Shown one piece after another: positions 20,302 through 29,065 of a stretch of 64,000 nt of DNA; the first letter of the stretch is position 1; each line of letters starts with the position of its first letter. The position numbers and the translations under genes are program-made. Origin of the DNA: Bathymodiolus japonicus methanotrophic gill symbiont (lineage in GTDB: Bacteria > Pseudomonadota > Gammaproteobacteria > Methylococcales > Methylomonadaceae); contig NZ_BLYC01000001.1 of the NCBI RefSeq assembly GCF_019721995.1, positions 423,037-487,036 on the forward strand, in the 5' to 3' direction. Under the pieces are notes generated by a model that was not told where the DNA came from, made no database searches, and was given only the letters and a program-made list of their open reading frames with translations.

Positions 20302-21111
20302 TTAATCTTGGTTATCCATGGTAAAACGCATGGATTTTAATAATTCGATAATCTCTTGTTTAGCAATATCGGGGGCAGATAAATTGGCCTCAATTTTACT
20401 AATGAGTACACTGCCGACCACAACAGCATCGCCAAGACCTGCAATTACCTTAGCTGTTTCGGCATCTTTAATACCAAAGCCTATACCCACAGGTAACTGA
20501 GTGTTCGCACGAATATCGATTAATTTTTTTTGCACATCTGAGGTATCCAGGTGACACGCTCCAGTAACACCCTTGACCGAAACATAGTAAAGAAAGCCGC
20601 TGCCAACGGCATCCATTTTTTTAATTCTGTCGTTAGTGCTATTAGGCGCGAGTAAAAAAATCTGATCGATATTATGGGCATTCAGTAGCGTTGCGCATTC
20701 ATATGCTTCTTCTGGCGGTAAATCTACAGTCAGCACCCCATCAACGCCTGCTGCTTGTGCAGACTGGGAAAAATCTTCATAACCCATTGCTTCTACAGGG
20801 TTAGCATAGCCCATTAATACGACAGGTGTATCCTGATTGCTGTTTCTGAAGTCACTTACAATTTCCAGCGTACGGCGTAAGCTCATTTTGTGTTCTAATG
20901 CGCGCTCACTGGCACGTTGAATAACTGGACCATCCGCCATAGGATCAGAAAAAGGTACCCCCAGCTCTATAATATCCACTCCTGCATCAACCATGGCATG
21001 CATCATCGGGACGGTGAATTCCGGGCTGGGATCCCCAGCAGTAATAAAGGGAATCAGTGCTTTATGCCCAGTTTTTTTGAATTCGGCAAATTTAGTCGCT
21101 AAACGGCTCAT
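20302..21111 (-). CDS. trpA: Tryptophan synthase alpha subunit
   Basis: Cleaves indole-3-glycerol phosphate to indole, channelled to TrpB. 269 aa. The catalytic acids E49 ([12 protein letters not shown]) and D60 are at their canonical positions. Its ATG overlaps the trpB stop by 4 bp, indicating translational coupling. Confidence 0.97.
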   Translation of the reverse strand: MSRLATKFAEFKKTGHKALIPFITAGDPSPEFTVPMMHAMVDAGVDIIELGVPFSDPMADGPVIQRASERALEHKMSLRRTLEIVSDFRNSNQDTPVVLMGYANPVEAMGYEDFSQSAQAAGVDGVLTVDLPPEEAYECATLLNAHNIDQIFLLAPNSTNDRIKKMDAVGSGFLYYVSVKGVTGACHLDTSDVQKKLIDIRANTQLPVGIGFGIKDAETAKVIAGLGDAVVVGSVLISKIEANLSAPDIAKQEIIELLKSMRFTMDNQD

Positions 21112-22319
21112 ATTTTAATTCCCTCTCGTTCTGCCATGGTGTGCATGTCTTTGTCACCGCGACCGGATAAATTAACGATTAAAATTTTATCTTGTTGCAT
21201 AGTAGGCGCTAATTTTAAGGTATAGGCCATCGCATGGCTGGATTCCAGAGCAGGGATGATACCTTCCATTTTAGTCAGGGCATGAAAACCCTCGATGGCT
21301 TCATCGTCGGTAATGCTAACATATTCCGCACGACCTATATCTTTTAACCAGGAATGTTCAGGACCTACGCCTGGGTAATCCAGACCTGCCGAAATGGAGT
21401 GAGTTTCAATAATTCCACCATCATCATCTTCCATTAAGTAAGTACGGTTACCGTGTAAAATGCCTGGGCGACCTGCACACAGAGGCGCAGCATGCCGGCC
21501 AGTTTCAAGACCATCACCAGCGGCTTCTACACCTATCATCTTAACCTCTGCATCATTAATGAACGGGTGAAATAAGCCTATGGCATTGGAGCCGCCACCT
21601 ATGCAGGCAACTAATGCATCCGGTAATTTTCCGGTTTGTGCAAGACATTGTTGCCTTGCTTCACGGCCAATAATAGATTGAAAATCTCGCACCATCGCAG
21701 GGTAGGGGGCAGGTCCCGCTGCCGTACCAATAATATAAAAAGTATTATCGACATTTGTGACCCAGTCACGAATCGCTTCGTTTAAGGCATCTTTCAATGT
21801 TTTTGAGCCTGATGTGACGGAAACAACTTTAGCACCTAATAGTTCCATTCGATACACATTCAGCGCCTGGCGGGCAATATCCACTGCCCCCATGTAGACC
21901 ACGCATTCTAATCCTAAGCGGGCACATACCGTTGCGGTTGCAACACCATGCTGTCCAGCTCCTGTTTCAGCAATAATCCGGGTCTTGCCCATACGCTTAG
22001 CGAGTAAAATCTGGCCTATGGTATTATTTATTTTATGTGCGCCGGTATGATTCAGATCTTCACGTTTAAGATAGATCTGCGCACCGCCTAATTCATGACT
22101 CCAGCGTTCTGCATGATACAGCGGAGAAGGGCGGCCCACATAATATTGGAAGTCTTTATCGAGTTCTGCCATAAACTCTGGGTCAGTCATATGCTTCTGG
22201 TAGGCTGTATCTAGTTCTTCTACCGCAGGAATTAATGTTTCAGCAATAAATAAGCCACCATAAGGACCGAAATGTCCCCTTTCATCGGGCATATTGTAGG
22301 AATTAGTTGTGTCTGTCAC
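21108..22319 (-). CDS. trpB: Tryptophan synthase beta subunit
   Basis: Condenses indole with serine. 403 aa. PLP is bound by K96 (TGAHKINN); GGGSNAIG contacts the PLP phosphate. A 17-bp overlap with trpF upstream and a 4-bp overlap with trpA downstream mark one operon. Confidence 0.97.
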   Translation of the reverse strand: MTDTTNSYNMPDERGHFGPYGGLFIAETLIPAVEELDTAYQKHMTDPEFMAELDKDFQYYVGRPSPLYHAERWSHELGGAQIYLKREDLNHTGAHKINNTIGQILLAKRMGKTRIIAETGAGQHGVATATVCARLGLECVVYMGAVDIARQALNVYRMELLGAKVVSVTSGSKTLKDALNEAIRDWVTNVDNTFYIIGTAAGPAPYPAMVRDFQSIIGREARQQCLAQTGKLPDALVACIGGGSNAIGLFHPFINDAEVKMIGVEAAGDGLETGRHAAPLCAGRPGILHGNRTYLMEDDDGGIIETHSISAGLDYPGVGPEHSWLKDIGRAEYVSITDDEAIEGFHALTKMEGIIPALESSHAMAYTLKLAPTMQQDKILIVNLSGRGDKDMHTMAEREGIKI

Positions 22320-22950
22320 TTAGGTAAACCTCAGTTAAAAATTCTGCTATTTTATGATTATCTTTTATGCCTTTTACTGCTTCTACACCACTGCTTACAT
22401 CTAAAGCATAGGGTCTTACCCGGGCAATGGCTTCGCCTGCATTGTGTGCAGCCAGTCCACCAGCAAGAATAATAGGTAAGGCGCGGTACTCAGGGATTAA
22501 GTCCCAGTCAAACTGCTCCCCGGTGCCTCCTTTTACACTGGCATGGTAGGCATCCAGCAATAAACCCTTGGCATCATGATATTCGCTTGTTAAGGCCTGA
22601 ATGTCAGTATCAGCTTGCATCCTAATCGCTTTAATATACGGTTTGGTATAGCGTCGGCATGCTTCTGCCGGCTCATCGCCATGAAATTGCAATACATTTA
22701 TTGCGACCTGGCTAATAACCTCTTTAATCTGTGCTTCTGCAGCATCAACAAAAAGCGCAACCACGGTCGTAAACGCAGGTAATGCGGCTACAATTTCTTG
22801 CGCTTTAGCAATACTGACATGTCGAGGGCTAGTCGGATAAAAAACCAGACCTATTGCATCTGCACCTGCATAAGCAGCATAAGCCGCTTGTTCAGCCGAT
22901 GTAAAACCACAAATTTTGACCCGGGTTCGTTTCATTTTCTGCAAACTCAT
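22303..22950 (-). CDS. trpF: Phosphoribosylanthranilate isomerase
   Basis: A TIM-barrel enzyme of tryptophan synthesis. 215 aa from ATG 22950; [13 protein letters not shown], five residues in, is an alternative start and closer to family N-termini. The catalytic Cys14 is in KICGFT; the phosphate-binding LAGGL and DVSSGVE motifs are near the C-terminus. It is the first gene of the trpF-to-purF cluster. No leader peptide or attenuator is obvious upstream. Confidence 0.96.
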   Translation of the reverse strand: MSLQKMKRTRVKICGFTSAEQAAYAAYAGADAIGLVFYPTSPRHVSIAKAQEIVAALPAFTTVVALFVDAAEAQIKEVISQVAINVLQFHGDEPAEACRRYTKPYIKAIRMQADTDIQALTSEYHDAKGLLLDAYHASVKGGTGEQFDWDLIPEYRALPIILAGGLAAHNAGEAIARVRPYALDVSSGVEAVKGIKDNHKIAEFLTEVYLSDRHN

Positions 22951-23054
22951 TCAGAAATAAAGCTAAGTAGAATACCATATTGGTAGGCTATCTTGAAGTG
23001 TAGTGTTGCCTGGCAACAAGATTTAAGCAATGCGCACGAATTAAAATCTACAAC

Positions 23055-23218
23055 TATACTTCGCGCGGTCACGGATGCGGAAAATATAGTGAGCTGATTG
23101 TTGTCGAGAGTAAGGCGCTGAAACTAGCGCATAGTTGGTTACGTAACGGTTTCAGCAACGTAGCTATTGGCAAAAACTCAGCCGCTAGAAATCCACAGTC
23201 GTGACCGTGCGAAGTATA
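23055..23218. mobile_element. Small MITE-like element with long TIRs
   Basis: 164 bp bounded by TATACTTCGCGCGGTCACG and its near-perfect inverse (TCGTGACCGTGCGAAGTATA), about 19 bp with one mismatch. The terminal TA could be a TA target duplication of the mariner/IS630 kind. The interior has no coding frame. It is seen once in the window, upstream of trpF and downstream of the DUF2231 gene's 3' end. Confidence 0.75.
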
Positions 23219-23281
23219 TTTATTGAAGACCTCGCTTCCAGGTTATCAAAGTTATTTCGTGCACGTGACCCTAAGTAATCG

Positions 23282-24028
23282 TTAATGACTGTGCGGTTGG
23301 CCACCATCATGGCTGTGCGTATGCGGTGCACTTTGCGGCTGTTGCGGTAACATGTTTATATCATAGCTATGTACGTGTGGCGCAGAGCCAGGACTGTGTT
23401 CATGCTCACGAGCTTGTTCGTTAGCCATGTCGGTTTGCATCAGCGGTGCAACAGCAACGCCGTATTGATAAACCATTAAGCCGCCTAAATCAGCACCAAA
23501 AGTTAGACATATCATTAGCAGTGCTGACAGAGCAAAGTGCCCATAGGTCTTAGTGTAGATAAAGCTATCAGATGCGAACAGACGGCGTAATGATAACAGC
23601 ACACCTAGTGCTGCAACAGTAATACCAAAGGCTTGATGGCGTAACATAATCGTATGCGTTGCATCATAATGTGGTGCTGAATACGCTGCTTGCAGTCCAG
23701 CTGCAACCGCTAATATCGCAGACAATGTTGCGATATAAAGGATCGGTGTGGCAAATTGCCGCCAGGCAGGTTTAGAGACCAATCCGCCCACTGAGTCAGC
23801 AAAGAAGAAAATTGTAAATAAGGAGATAGGGAAGTGCACCAGTAAAGGGTGGATATTATCCATTGCGCTAATACCAGGCATAAAAGCGGCAAATATTTCT
23901 GCCGGGCTTTTAGTTGTTAATGATTCTATAAAGGTTAAAAAAGCTTCCAGGCCTTTTACTGCACCTAGCCCGCCATGATTGCCTCCACCGTGAATTTGTG
24001 GCAAGACATCAAATATTAAATCTATCAT
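23282..24028 (-). CDS. DUF2231 membrane protein with His-rich tail
   Basis: 248 aa. The core (about 55-200) has four membrane helices with the DUF2231 start motif MDNIHPLLVHFPISLF. The first 50 residues include a glycine/histidine-rich stretch (HGGGNHGG). The last 45 residues are very rich in His, Pro and Ser (HVHSYD, HTHSHDGGQPHSH), suggesting metal binding. Function is unknown; related proteins often occur with cytochromes or ferric transport, which is not the case here. Confidence 0.8.
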   Translation of the reverse strand: MIDLIFDVLPQIHGGGNHGGLGAVKGLEAFLTFIESLTTKSPAEIFAAFMPGISAMDNIHPLLVHFPISLFTIFFFADSVGGLVSKPAWRQFATPILYIATLSAILAVAAGLQAAYSAPHYDATHTIMLRHQAFGITVAALGVLLSLRRLFASDSFIYTKTYGHFALSALLMICLTFGADLGGLMVYQYGVAVAPLMQTDMANEQAREHEHSPGSAPHVHSYDINMLPQQPQSAPHTHSHDGGQPHSH

Positions 24029-24091
24029 TTTTCTCTTTTTTTAATGTGGTGTGAGTTGTTGAGAAAGGGGTTTATAGGTCGCATTATACGG

Positions 24092-24586
24092 TTATGGTGG
24101 GTAATTGCTAGGGATTAAAGTCAATGCTGTATAAACAGCTTGCCGACGAATTTCCTGTCGATCACCGCTATAATTTTCTAAAGTTAGCTGAGCAGGTTGA
24201 GCTCTTTTTTGCCAGGCAATATATACAGTACCGACCGGTTTTTCAATACTTCCTCCTGTAGGTCCGGCAACTCCCGTAATGGCAATGGCATAGTCTGCCA
24301 GGCTATTTTGTAGTGCTCCTTGCGTCATCTGTCTAGCCACTTCAGCGCTGACAGCACCAAATGTTTCAATAAGTTCACTCTGGATAGTTAACATATCCAC
24401 TTTAGCAGCATTGCTATAAGTAATAAAACCCCGATCAAACCAGGCTGAACTGCCGGGTATTTCGGTAATGCATTGTGCTAACCAGCCACCTGTACAGGAT
24501 TCAGCAGTGGCAATTTTTGCGTGGTTCAGGATTAAATATTCGCCAAGTTTTTCAGCCGCCAGGCTAAGATGTAGATTAGTATTCAT
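24092..24586 (-). CDS. pncC: Nicotinamide-nucleotide amidase (CinA C-terminal domain protein)
   Basis: 164 aa, a stand-alone CinA-C domain that deamidates NMN to NaMN in pyridine-nucleotide recycling. The active-site motif TAESCTGGWLAQ is near residue 27, GVAGPTGG near 104 and KPVGTVYIAW follows. The gene is transcribed toward the DUF2231 gene and divergently from metZ. Confidence 0.95.
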   Translation of the reverse strand: MNTNLHLSLAAEKLGEYLILNHAKIATAESCTGGWLAQCITEIPGSSAWFDRGFITYSNAAKVDMLTIQSELIETFGAVSAEVARQMTQGALQNSLADYAIAITGVAGPTGGSIEKPVGTVYIAWQKRAQPAQLTLENYSGDRQEIRRQAVYTALTLIPSNYPP

Positions 24587-24630
24587 AAGGCACTACTTGC
24601 TATTAATAGTAAAGCTATGGACAATACTTT

Positions 24631-24666
24631 GCTAAAATTAAAACTAATTATATAGCTAATTTTAGC
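24631..24666. promoter_or_regulatory. Inverted repeat in the pncC-metZ divergent gap
   Basis: GCTAAAATT and AATTTTAGC form a perfect 9-bp inverted repeat around an AT-rich 18-bp loop. Its position between divergent starts suits an operator, but the factor is not identifiable. I see no SAM-riboswitch fold upstream of metZ. Confidence 0.4.
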
Positions 24667-24759
24667 TTCTATAGAAATAACTGTAGGGTCTCTTTCAGCT
24701 TATGGATAAGACGGAAAAATGACTCATAACAGCGCAGCATTCACGGAAAAAAAAGACAC

Positions 24760-25947
24760 ATGACAGATATAGATTGGAACGATTATTCAGTAGAAACACA
24801 GGCGATAAGAGCAGGACATCAGCGTACTCACGAAGGTGAGCATAGTATGTCCATTTACATGACTTCAAGCTATGTTTTTAACAGTGCAGAAGAGGCCGCT
24901 CTACGCTTTAGCAGGCAACAGCCTGGTAATATCTATTCGCGTTTTACTAATCCTACGGTAGATACTTTTCAAAAACGCCTGGCGCTGATGGAACAAGGTG
25001 ACCGGTGCCTTGCCTTTGCCTCGGGTATGGCGGCTATTATGGCGATAGGTATGAGCCTGCTTAAAGCCGGTGATCATGTGGTGTGTTCGCGTAGTGTGTT
25101 TGGTAATACTGTGCTGACTTTCGAAAATTATTTTGCCAAATTCGGTGTCACAACGACCTTTGTAGAGCTCTCTAACTTGGACGCATGGGCGGCAGAAATT
25201 CAGCCTAATACGCAACTTTTATTTGTCGAAACGCCGTCAAATCCGCTAATGGAATTGGTGGATATCCGTGGCCTAGCTGATATTGCGCATCAACAAGATT
25301 GCCTGTTAGTGGTCGATAATGTTTTTTGCACACCTATTATGCAAAAGCCCCTGGCGCTAGGAGCAGATATCGTTGTGCATTCAGCAACTAAATATATCGA
25401 TGGGCATGGGCGTGGTGTAGGCGGCGCAGTGATTGCCAGCGAGGAAATTATCGAGCAATCAATTTATCCATACTTGCGCACTGGCGGAGCGACGATGAGC
25501 GCGTTTAATGCCTGGGTGTTTCTATCGGGGCTGGAGACTTTAGCGGTTAGAATGAAGGCGCATTGTGATAGTGCATTTGAGTTAGCTAAATGGTTAGAGC
25601 AGCAGCCAGCAGTTGAAAAAGTACATTATCCGGGGTTGGAATCGCATGCACAGCATGAATTAGCCAGGCAGCAGCAAAGTCATTTTGGTGGGGTCGTCAG
25701 TTTTGAACTAAAAGGTGGCAAAGAACAGGCCTGGAAATTGATTAATGCGACCCAAATGCTGTCTATTACCGCGAATTTAGGTGATGTGAAATCGACTATT
25801 ACCCATCCGGCAAGTACCACGCATGGACGTTTAGCACCTGAAGTGCGTTTGCAGGCCGGGATTAAAGAGAGTCTAGTGCGCGTGTCCGTAGGCCTGGAAA
25901 ATATTGATGATATCAAGCAGGATTTATTGTACGGTTTAATATTGTAG
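24760..25947 (+). CDS. metZ: O-succinylhomoserine sulfhydrylase
   Basis: A PLP enzyme of the Cys/Met gamma family that makes homocysteine directly from O-succinylhomoserine and sulfide. 395 aa. The Schiff-base Lys211 lies in SATKYIDGHGRGVGG; YSRFTNPTVDTFQKRLA (about 59-75) and FASGMAAI (86-93) contact PLP. ETQAIRAGHQRTHEGEHS at the start is the MetZ rather than MetB pattern. It is near purF, as in Pseudomonas-type genomes. Confidence 0.94.
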   Translation: MTDIDWNDYSVETQAIRAGHQRTHEGEHSMSIYMTSSYVFNSAEEAALRFSRQQPGNIYSRFTNPTVDTFQKRLALMEQGDRCLAFASGMAAIMAIGMSLLKAGDHVVCSRSVFGNTVLTFENYFAKFGVTTTFVELSNLDAWAAEIQPNTQLLFVETPSNPLMELVDIRGLADIAHQQDCLLVVDNVFCTPIMQKPLALGADIVVHSATKYIDGHGRGVGGAVIASEEIIEQSIYPYLRTGGATMSAFNAWVFLSGLETLAVRMKAHCDSAFELAKWLEQQPAVEKVHYPGLESHAQHELARQQQSHFGGVVSFELKGGKEQAWKLINATQMLSITANLGDVKSTITHPASTTHGRLAPEVRLQAGIKESLVRVSVGLENIDDIKQDLLYGLIL

Positions 25948-26079
25948 GTAGATTTCTACCTGCCTAATAACAAGAGAATGGCTTTTGCTCAAGACTTCTT
26001 AATTGGGTAAAAACCATTCCGTATGTGGTTGTTAGATTTCAGCGTAATTTTAATGGTTTATCTGTTTAAAGGTCTGTAG

Positions 26080-26373
26080 CGGGGAGTCGCTATTTTTGCG
26101 AAAGCTTGTTTTGGGCATCCCAGCCCAAGCAAGCGGCAAAAACTTAACGCGACCACTTATGCCTCCGGCGGCCCCGATTCGTCCTCGTCACCTCGTCCCG
26201 ACCCAACAAGGGGTCGGAACATAGGCTCCAAATGACTTGACGCCGTGTCGGATGGCCTTTTATTTTGTCTCCACCTTCGCTAACGCTCAGACTCCGACAA
26301 AACAACGGCCCTACGGCTATCGCGGACTAAAAATCATCACTTCGCTTAGGCTCCGTTTCCCTGATTTTCAGCG
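26080..26373 (-). repeat. SE3 structured element (294 bp)
   Basis: Reverse orientation: CGGGGAGTCGC at 26080 and ...GATTTTCAGCG at 26373. Lies between metZ and the hdeD remnant. Just beyond it, at 26436, CTGAAGTTTCC resembles an isolated M-element terminus. Confidence 0.9.
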
Positions 26374-26489
26374 AAGGCCAAAGTAGACCAAATAATTAAT
26401 TCTTCGGGAGCTAGATCATTATAATCTGAAGTTTCCTAGTTTTTAAAGCATAAGAATATCAGCTAATGCTTATTTTTCTGAAATATTAG

Positions 26490-26756
26490 ACATTACTAAT
26501 ATTAATAGCATCGTTATTTGCTGTCATTGGTGTAGCCCGCATCTGGTATGCGTTTTATTGTAAACGGCAAGATTGGAGTTGGGTTCTACCAGCATTGCTA
26601 GGTCTGTTTGACCTTATTTTAACAGGTATTATTTTGGCAAACTTGCCTGAATCAGCGCTTTGGTTAATCGGTTTATTAATTGCTATTGAAATCCTGTTCA
26701 ACGGCTGGTTCTTATTGATATTGGGACTTAGAGTGAGAAAAGCAGGCACTTCTTGA
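26490..26756 (+). pseudogene. HdeD/DUF308 membrane protein, 3' fragment
   Basis: The open frame reads LLASLFAVIGVARIWYAFYC and then two further membrane helices ending in RVRKAGTS and TGA, matching the last part of HdeD-type (DUF308) acid-resistance membrane proteins. No start codon; a stop lies at 26487-26489. The 5' portion was lost, presumably with the insertions to its left. Confidence 0.72.
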
Positions 26757-26814
26757 TTTAAATTTTTTTGTCATTATTCAACCTAAATCTTAGCAATAAC
26801 TTAGGAGAATTTAA

Positions 26815-27249
26815 ATGAAAAACAAGGTTTTAAAACGCCTATTAATACTATTGTGCTTTATTGCATTGCCAGCTTATGGACAAGAAGAAGTTATTGAAAG
26901 TTTGCGGTCGACGAGTAAGGCATTTGCATCAATAGCACGCAAAGTATCGCCTTCTGTGGTGTTTGTGCAGGTTGAGAGTAGCGTACACAATCCGGCCATG
27001 CAGTTTTCTACGCCGTTAAATACACCGTGAAAGCCTTTCAACGATGAGCAATTTAAACGTTTTTTTGGTGATCAATTGCCTAGTGTGCTCCAGCAACAAT
27101 TACCTCAGCCTCGGCAGAAGGCAACAGGACAAGGTTCCGGTTTTGTCTTTAAAGTTGATAATAGGCTGTTATCCGATAAAACCTATATTCTGACAAATAA
27201 CCATGTGGTTGATCATGCGGAAAAAATAAAAGGTAACTACTCAGAGTAA
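26815..27249 (+). pseudogene. DegP/DegQ-type periplasmic serine protease, broken
   Basis: It starts well: AGGAG site, ATG, signal peptide (KRLLILLCFIALPAYG). After VSPSVVFVQVES the frame meets TGA at 27028-27030, then continues in the same frame with FNDEQFKRFFGDQLP and GQGSGFVF and reaches TNNHVVDHA, which holds the catalytic His of HtrA proteases. It then runs into unrelated sequence near 27230, so the Asp and Ser residues and the PDZ domains are missing. A nonsense codon plus truncation make it non-functional. Confidence 0.88.
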
Positions 27250-27374
27250 TTGAATTGCCGAATGAAATTATAAAGCAAACTCAGGCAACTTTCCTTCAAA
27301 GTCCAGCGTCATTGCATGAGTTGCACTTTTAGACCTTGCTTACGGCATCGATAAATAACCTCTGACACGATAAA

Positions 27375-27525
27375 TTATCTCGGCACCTTGGTATTACGAA
27401 AGCAGTCCGATATTTTCTGTTGCACTTTAGTCATCCGAATCGAATTTTCTGCGGCATTATTGGTAAACGGCACGCAGCTATGTATCATAAAGCGCAGAAC
27501 ATCCTCTTCAAAATCAATTTCATTG
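27375..27525 (-). pseudogene. IS66-family transposase C-terminal remnant
   Basis: On the minus strand the frame reads VPFTNNAAENSIRM, KVQQKISDCFR and ends VPR and TAA, the usual end of IS66 TnpC proteins (NNAAE, IRM, KQKISGCFR). Only about 50 codons survive. The fragment is joined to the broken protease on one side and an IstB remnant on the other. Confidence 0.75.
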
Positions 27526-27618
27526 TTTGACAGGCAGATACATCATGCTGAAATCATTTCTTTTGAAGGTGACTCTTATCGTCTGAAAGAAGCCAAAGAA
27601 CGTGCCGAGAAAAAGTAG
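27526..27618 (+). pseudogene. IS21-type IstB C-terminal remnant
   Basis: The short frame LFDRQIHHAEIISFEGDSYR followed by LKEAKERAEKK and TAG resembles the C-terminus of IS21 ATP-binding proteins (DR.IHHA, GESYRL). Too short for certainty. It ends 8 bp before an SE2 element. Confidence 0.6.
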
Positions 27619-27626
27619 AAAAAAGA

Positions 27627-27906
27627 CAGGCGCGCCATGCTACCTCACGAAATTCCGGGACTCCTGTCGCCATAATTCGTTCACCTACGCAGCGGATGGG
27701 AGATGCCCTGAACGCCCTGCGTCCGCAACGACTACGCACAAAAGCCGCTTCGTCATTACTACCTCACTGGCTGGACGGCTATTCGGAATGCAATTCTTGC
27801 TCCTCTCGCGTGCTGCTAGCACACGTCGAATCAGCGAATTGCCCTGTCGCCTATCAGGGACTAAAAATCACCACTTCGCTAAGCTCCGTTTCCATGATTT
27901 TCAACG
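27627..27906 (-). repeat. SE2 structured element (280 bp)
   Basis: Reverse orientation, CAGGCGCGCC to ...GATTTTCAACG; the last bases vary (CAACG instead of CAGCG). It separates the IstB remnant from a small gene that begins with a GGAGG site immediately after the element. Confidence 0.9.
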
Positions 27907-28331
27907 ACGGAGGAAAACATTAAACTTCCTGATTATTGGACACCAGAGCAGGCAACTGAAATATTTGAGTTTATTGATGACATAAGAGAAGCAATATCAG
28001 GCGCGCCATGCTACCTCACGAAATTCCGGGACTCCTGTCGCCGTAATTCGTTCACCTACGCAGCGAATAGGAGATGCTCCAGCCGCCCTGCGTCCGCCAC
28101 AGACTGAGCACAAAGCAGCTCAGTCATGGCTACCACAAATGGCTCTACGGCTATTCGGGATAAAATTTTAGCCTCCCTCGCGCGCTATCGCGCACTTCGG
28201 ATTGGCAAATTTCCCTGCGCCTTCTGGAGACTATCAGCCCGTCCGGGGCTGATAGCGGGATAAAGTACCAACTGGAGTTAATGGAACAAATGCGCTCTGA
28301 ACGATGTACTGAGGTAACTCGCAAGAAATAA
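27907..28331 (+). pseudogene. Small IS-associated protein split by SE1
   Basis: Reads TEENIKLPDYWTPEQATEIF and FIDDIREAI up to 27997, is interrupted by SE1, and continues from 28258 as WIKYQLELMEQMRSERCTEV ending TRKK and TAA. Taking out exactly 260 bp restores REAIWIKYQ in frame. A GGAGG motif precedes the first Ile codon; no ATG is visible, so the start was lost or is ATT. Short proteins with LPDYWTPEQA often accompany IS elements; function unknown. Confidence 0.72.
27998..28257 (-). repeat. SE1 structured element (260 bp)
   Basis: Reverse orientation, CAGGCGCGCC at 27998 to CTGATAGCG at 28257. A clean insertion in a small reading frame (GCAATA|TGG restored), with no duplication. Confidence 0.93.
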
Positions 28332-28412
28332 CCCACCCACCTTGTTTGTCTTTTTGTCCGTCTTCTGCGTTGTAGAAATAGTTATTTGGTAGGTTATTTA
28401 TTGCGTGTTACC
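28313..28412. mobile_element. Mini-element D with about 22-bp imperfect TIRs
   Basis: GGTAACTCGCAAGAAATAA at the left and the inverse of GGTAACACGCAATAAATAA at the right enclose about 55 bp containing CTTTTTGTCCGTCTTCTGCG. The left 65 bp recur at 43199-43558, where an SE3 is inserted. It overlaps the end of the small gene upstream. The remaining 28413-28768 shows no gene. Confidence 0.65.
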
Positions 28413-28768
28413 TGAGATTAAATCGACTGAAGATATTGAAAACCACGAGGTTCCCTTTTTGAAGCTCAATTATTGCGAAAATCAAGAAAAGACAGAAGTG
28501 GTTTTTATGCCTCTCTTTTTCTAGAAATAGTATTCGCCATTTATATTCGGAAATGCTCCACCGTTCACATAAGGCCATTAAATAGCTGAAATCTATTGAT
28601 TGTAGAGACTAGTGTTACTTTTCGTACCATTACGCTTCAAAACCCAACTACAATATTATTCAACACTAAAGTGTATCTTACTGTCGTGTGCAGAATACTT
28701 GATTAAAGCATTTAATATGGGCTAAAAAGTAAGGTAATTTTTTGTGGAATATGCTATATTTATAGCTA

Positions 28769-28789
28769 GTAATGAGAATGATTATTAAT
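28769..28789. promoter_or_regulatory. Fur box upstream of feoA
   Basis: TAATGAGAATGATTATTAAT closely matches the Fur consensus built from GATAAT hexamers. A TATATT -10-like sequence lies just upstream. Position 35 bp before feoA fits iron-dependent repression. Confidence 0.75.
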
Positions 28790-28822
28790 TAGATAGTTAT
28801 TGTCTCTGATTAGGAGAAGTAA

Positions 28823-29065
28823 ATGGATATGAGAATATTTGACTTAAAAGATTTGGCCATAGGCGAGAAAGGGCGCGTAACAGGTTTTAGCAAACAAGGC
28901 CGGGCTTATAGGAAACGTTTATTGGCAATGGGCTTAACGACTGGAACCGAGTTTTCTATCGTACGTTTTGCGCCGTTAGGTGATCCTGTGGAAATTGCCT
29001 TAAGAGGCTTTTCTTTAACCCTGCGTAAGAATGAAGCCGATATATTAAGTATAGAGAAGGTTTAA
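28823..29065 (+). CDS. feoA: Ferrous iron transport protein A
   Basis: 80 aa, SH3-like cytosolic partner of FeoB. The family pattern is present: a RLLAMGLTTGTEFSIVRFAP core and a C-terminal LTLRKNEADILSIEKV. A GGAGAAG ribosome-binding site precedes the ATG. The stop codon overlaps the feoB ATG by one base, so the two are coupled. Confidence 0.95.
   Translation: MDMRIFDLKDLAIGEKGRVTGFSKQGRAYRKRLLAMGLTTGTEFSIVRFAPLGDPVEIALRGFSLTLRKNEADILSIEKV

Noticed and set aside
22951..23054. trp leader attenuator upstream of trpF
   Set aside because: No short Trp-rich leader peptide or terminator/antiterminator pair is visible.
24587..24759. SAM riboswitch before metZ
   Set aside because: No k-turn or conserved core of SAM-I/SAM-II type; only an AT-rich inverted repeat.
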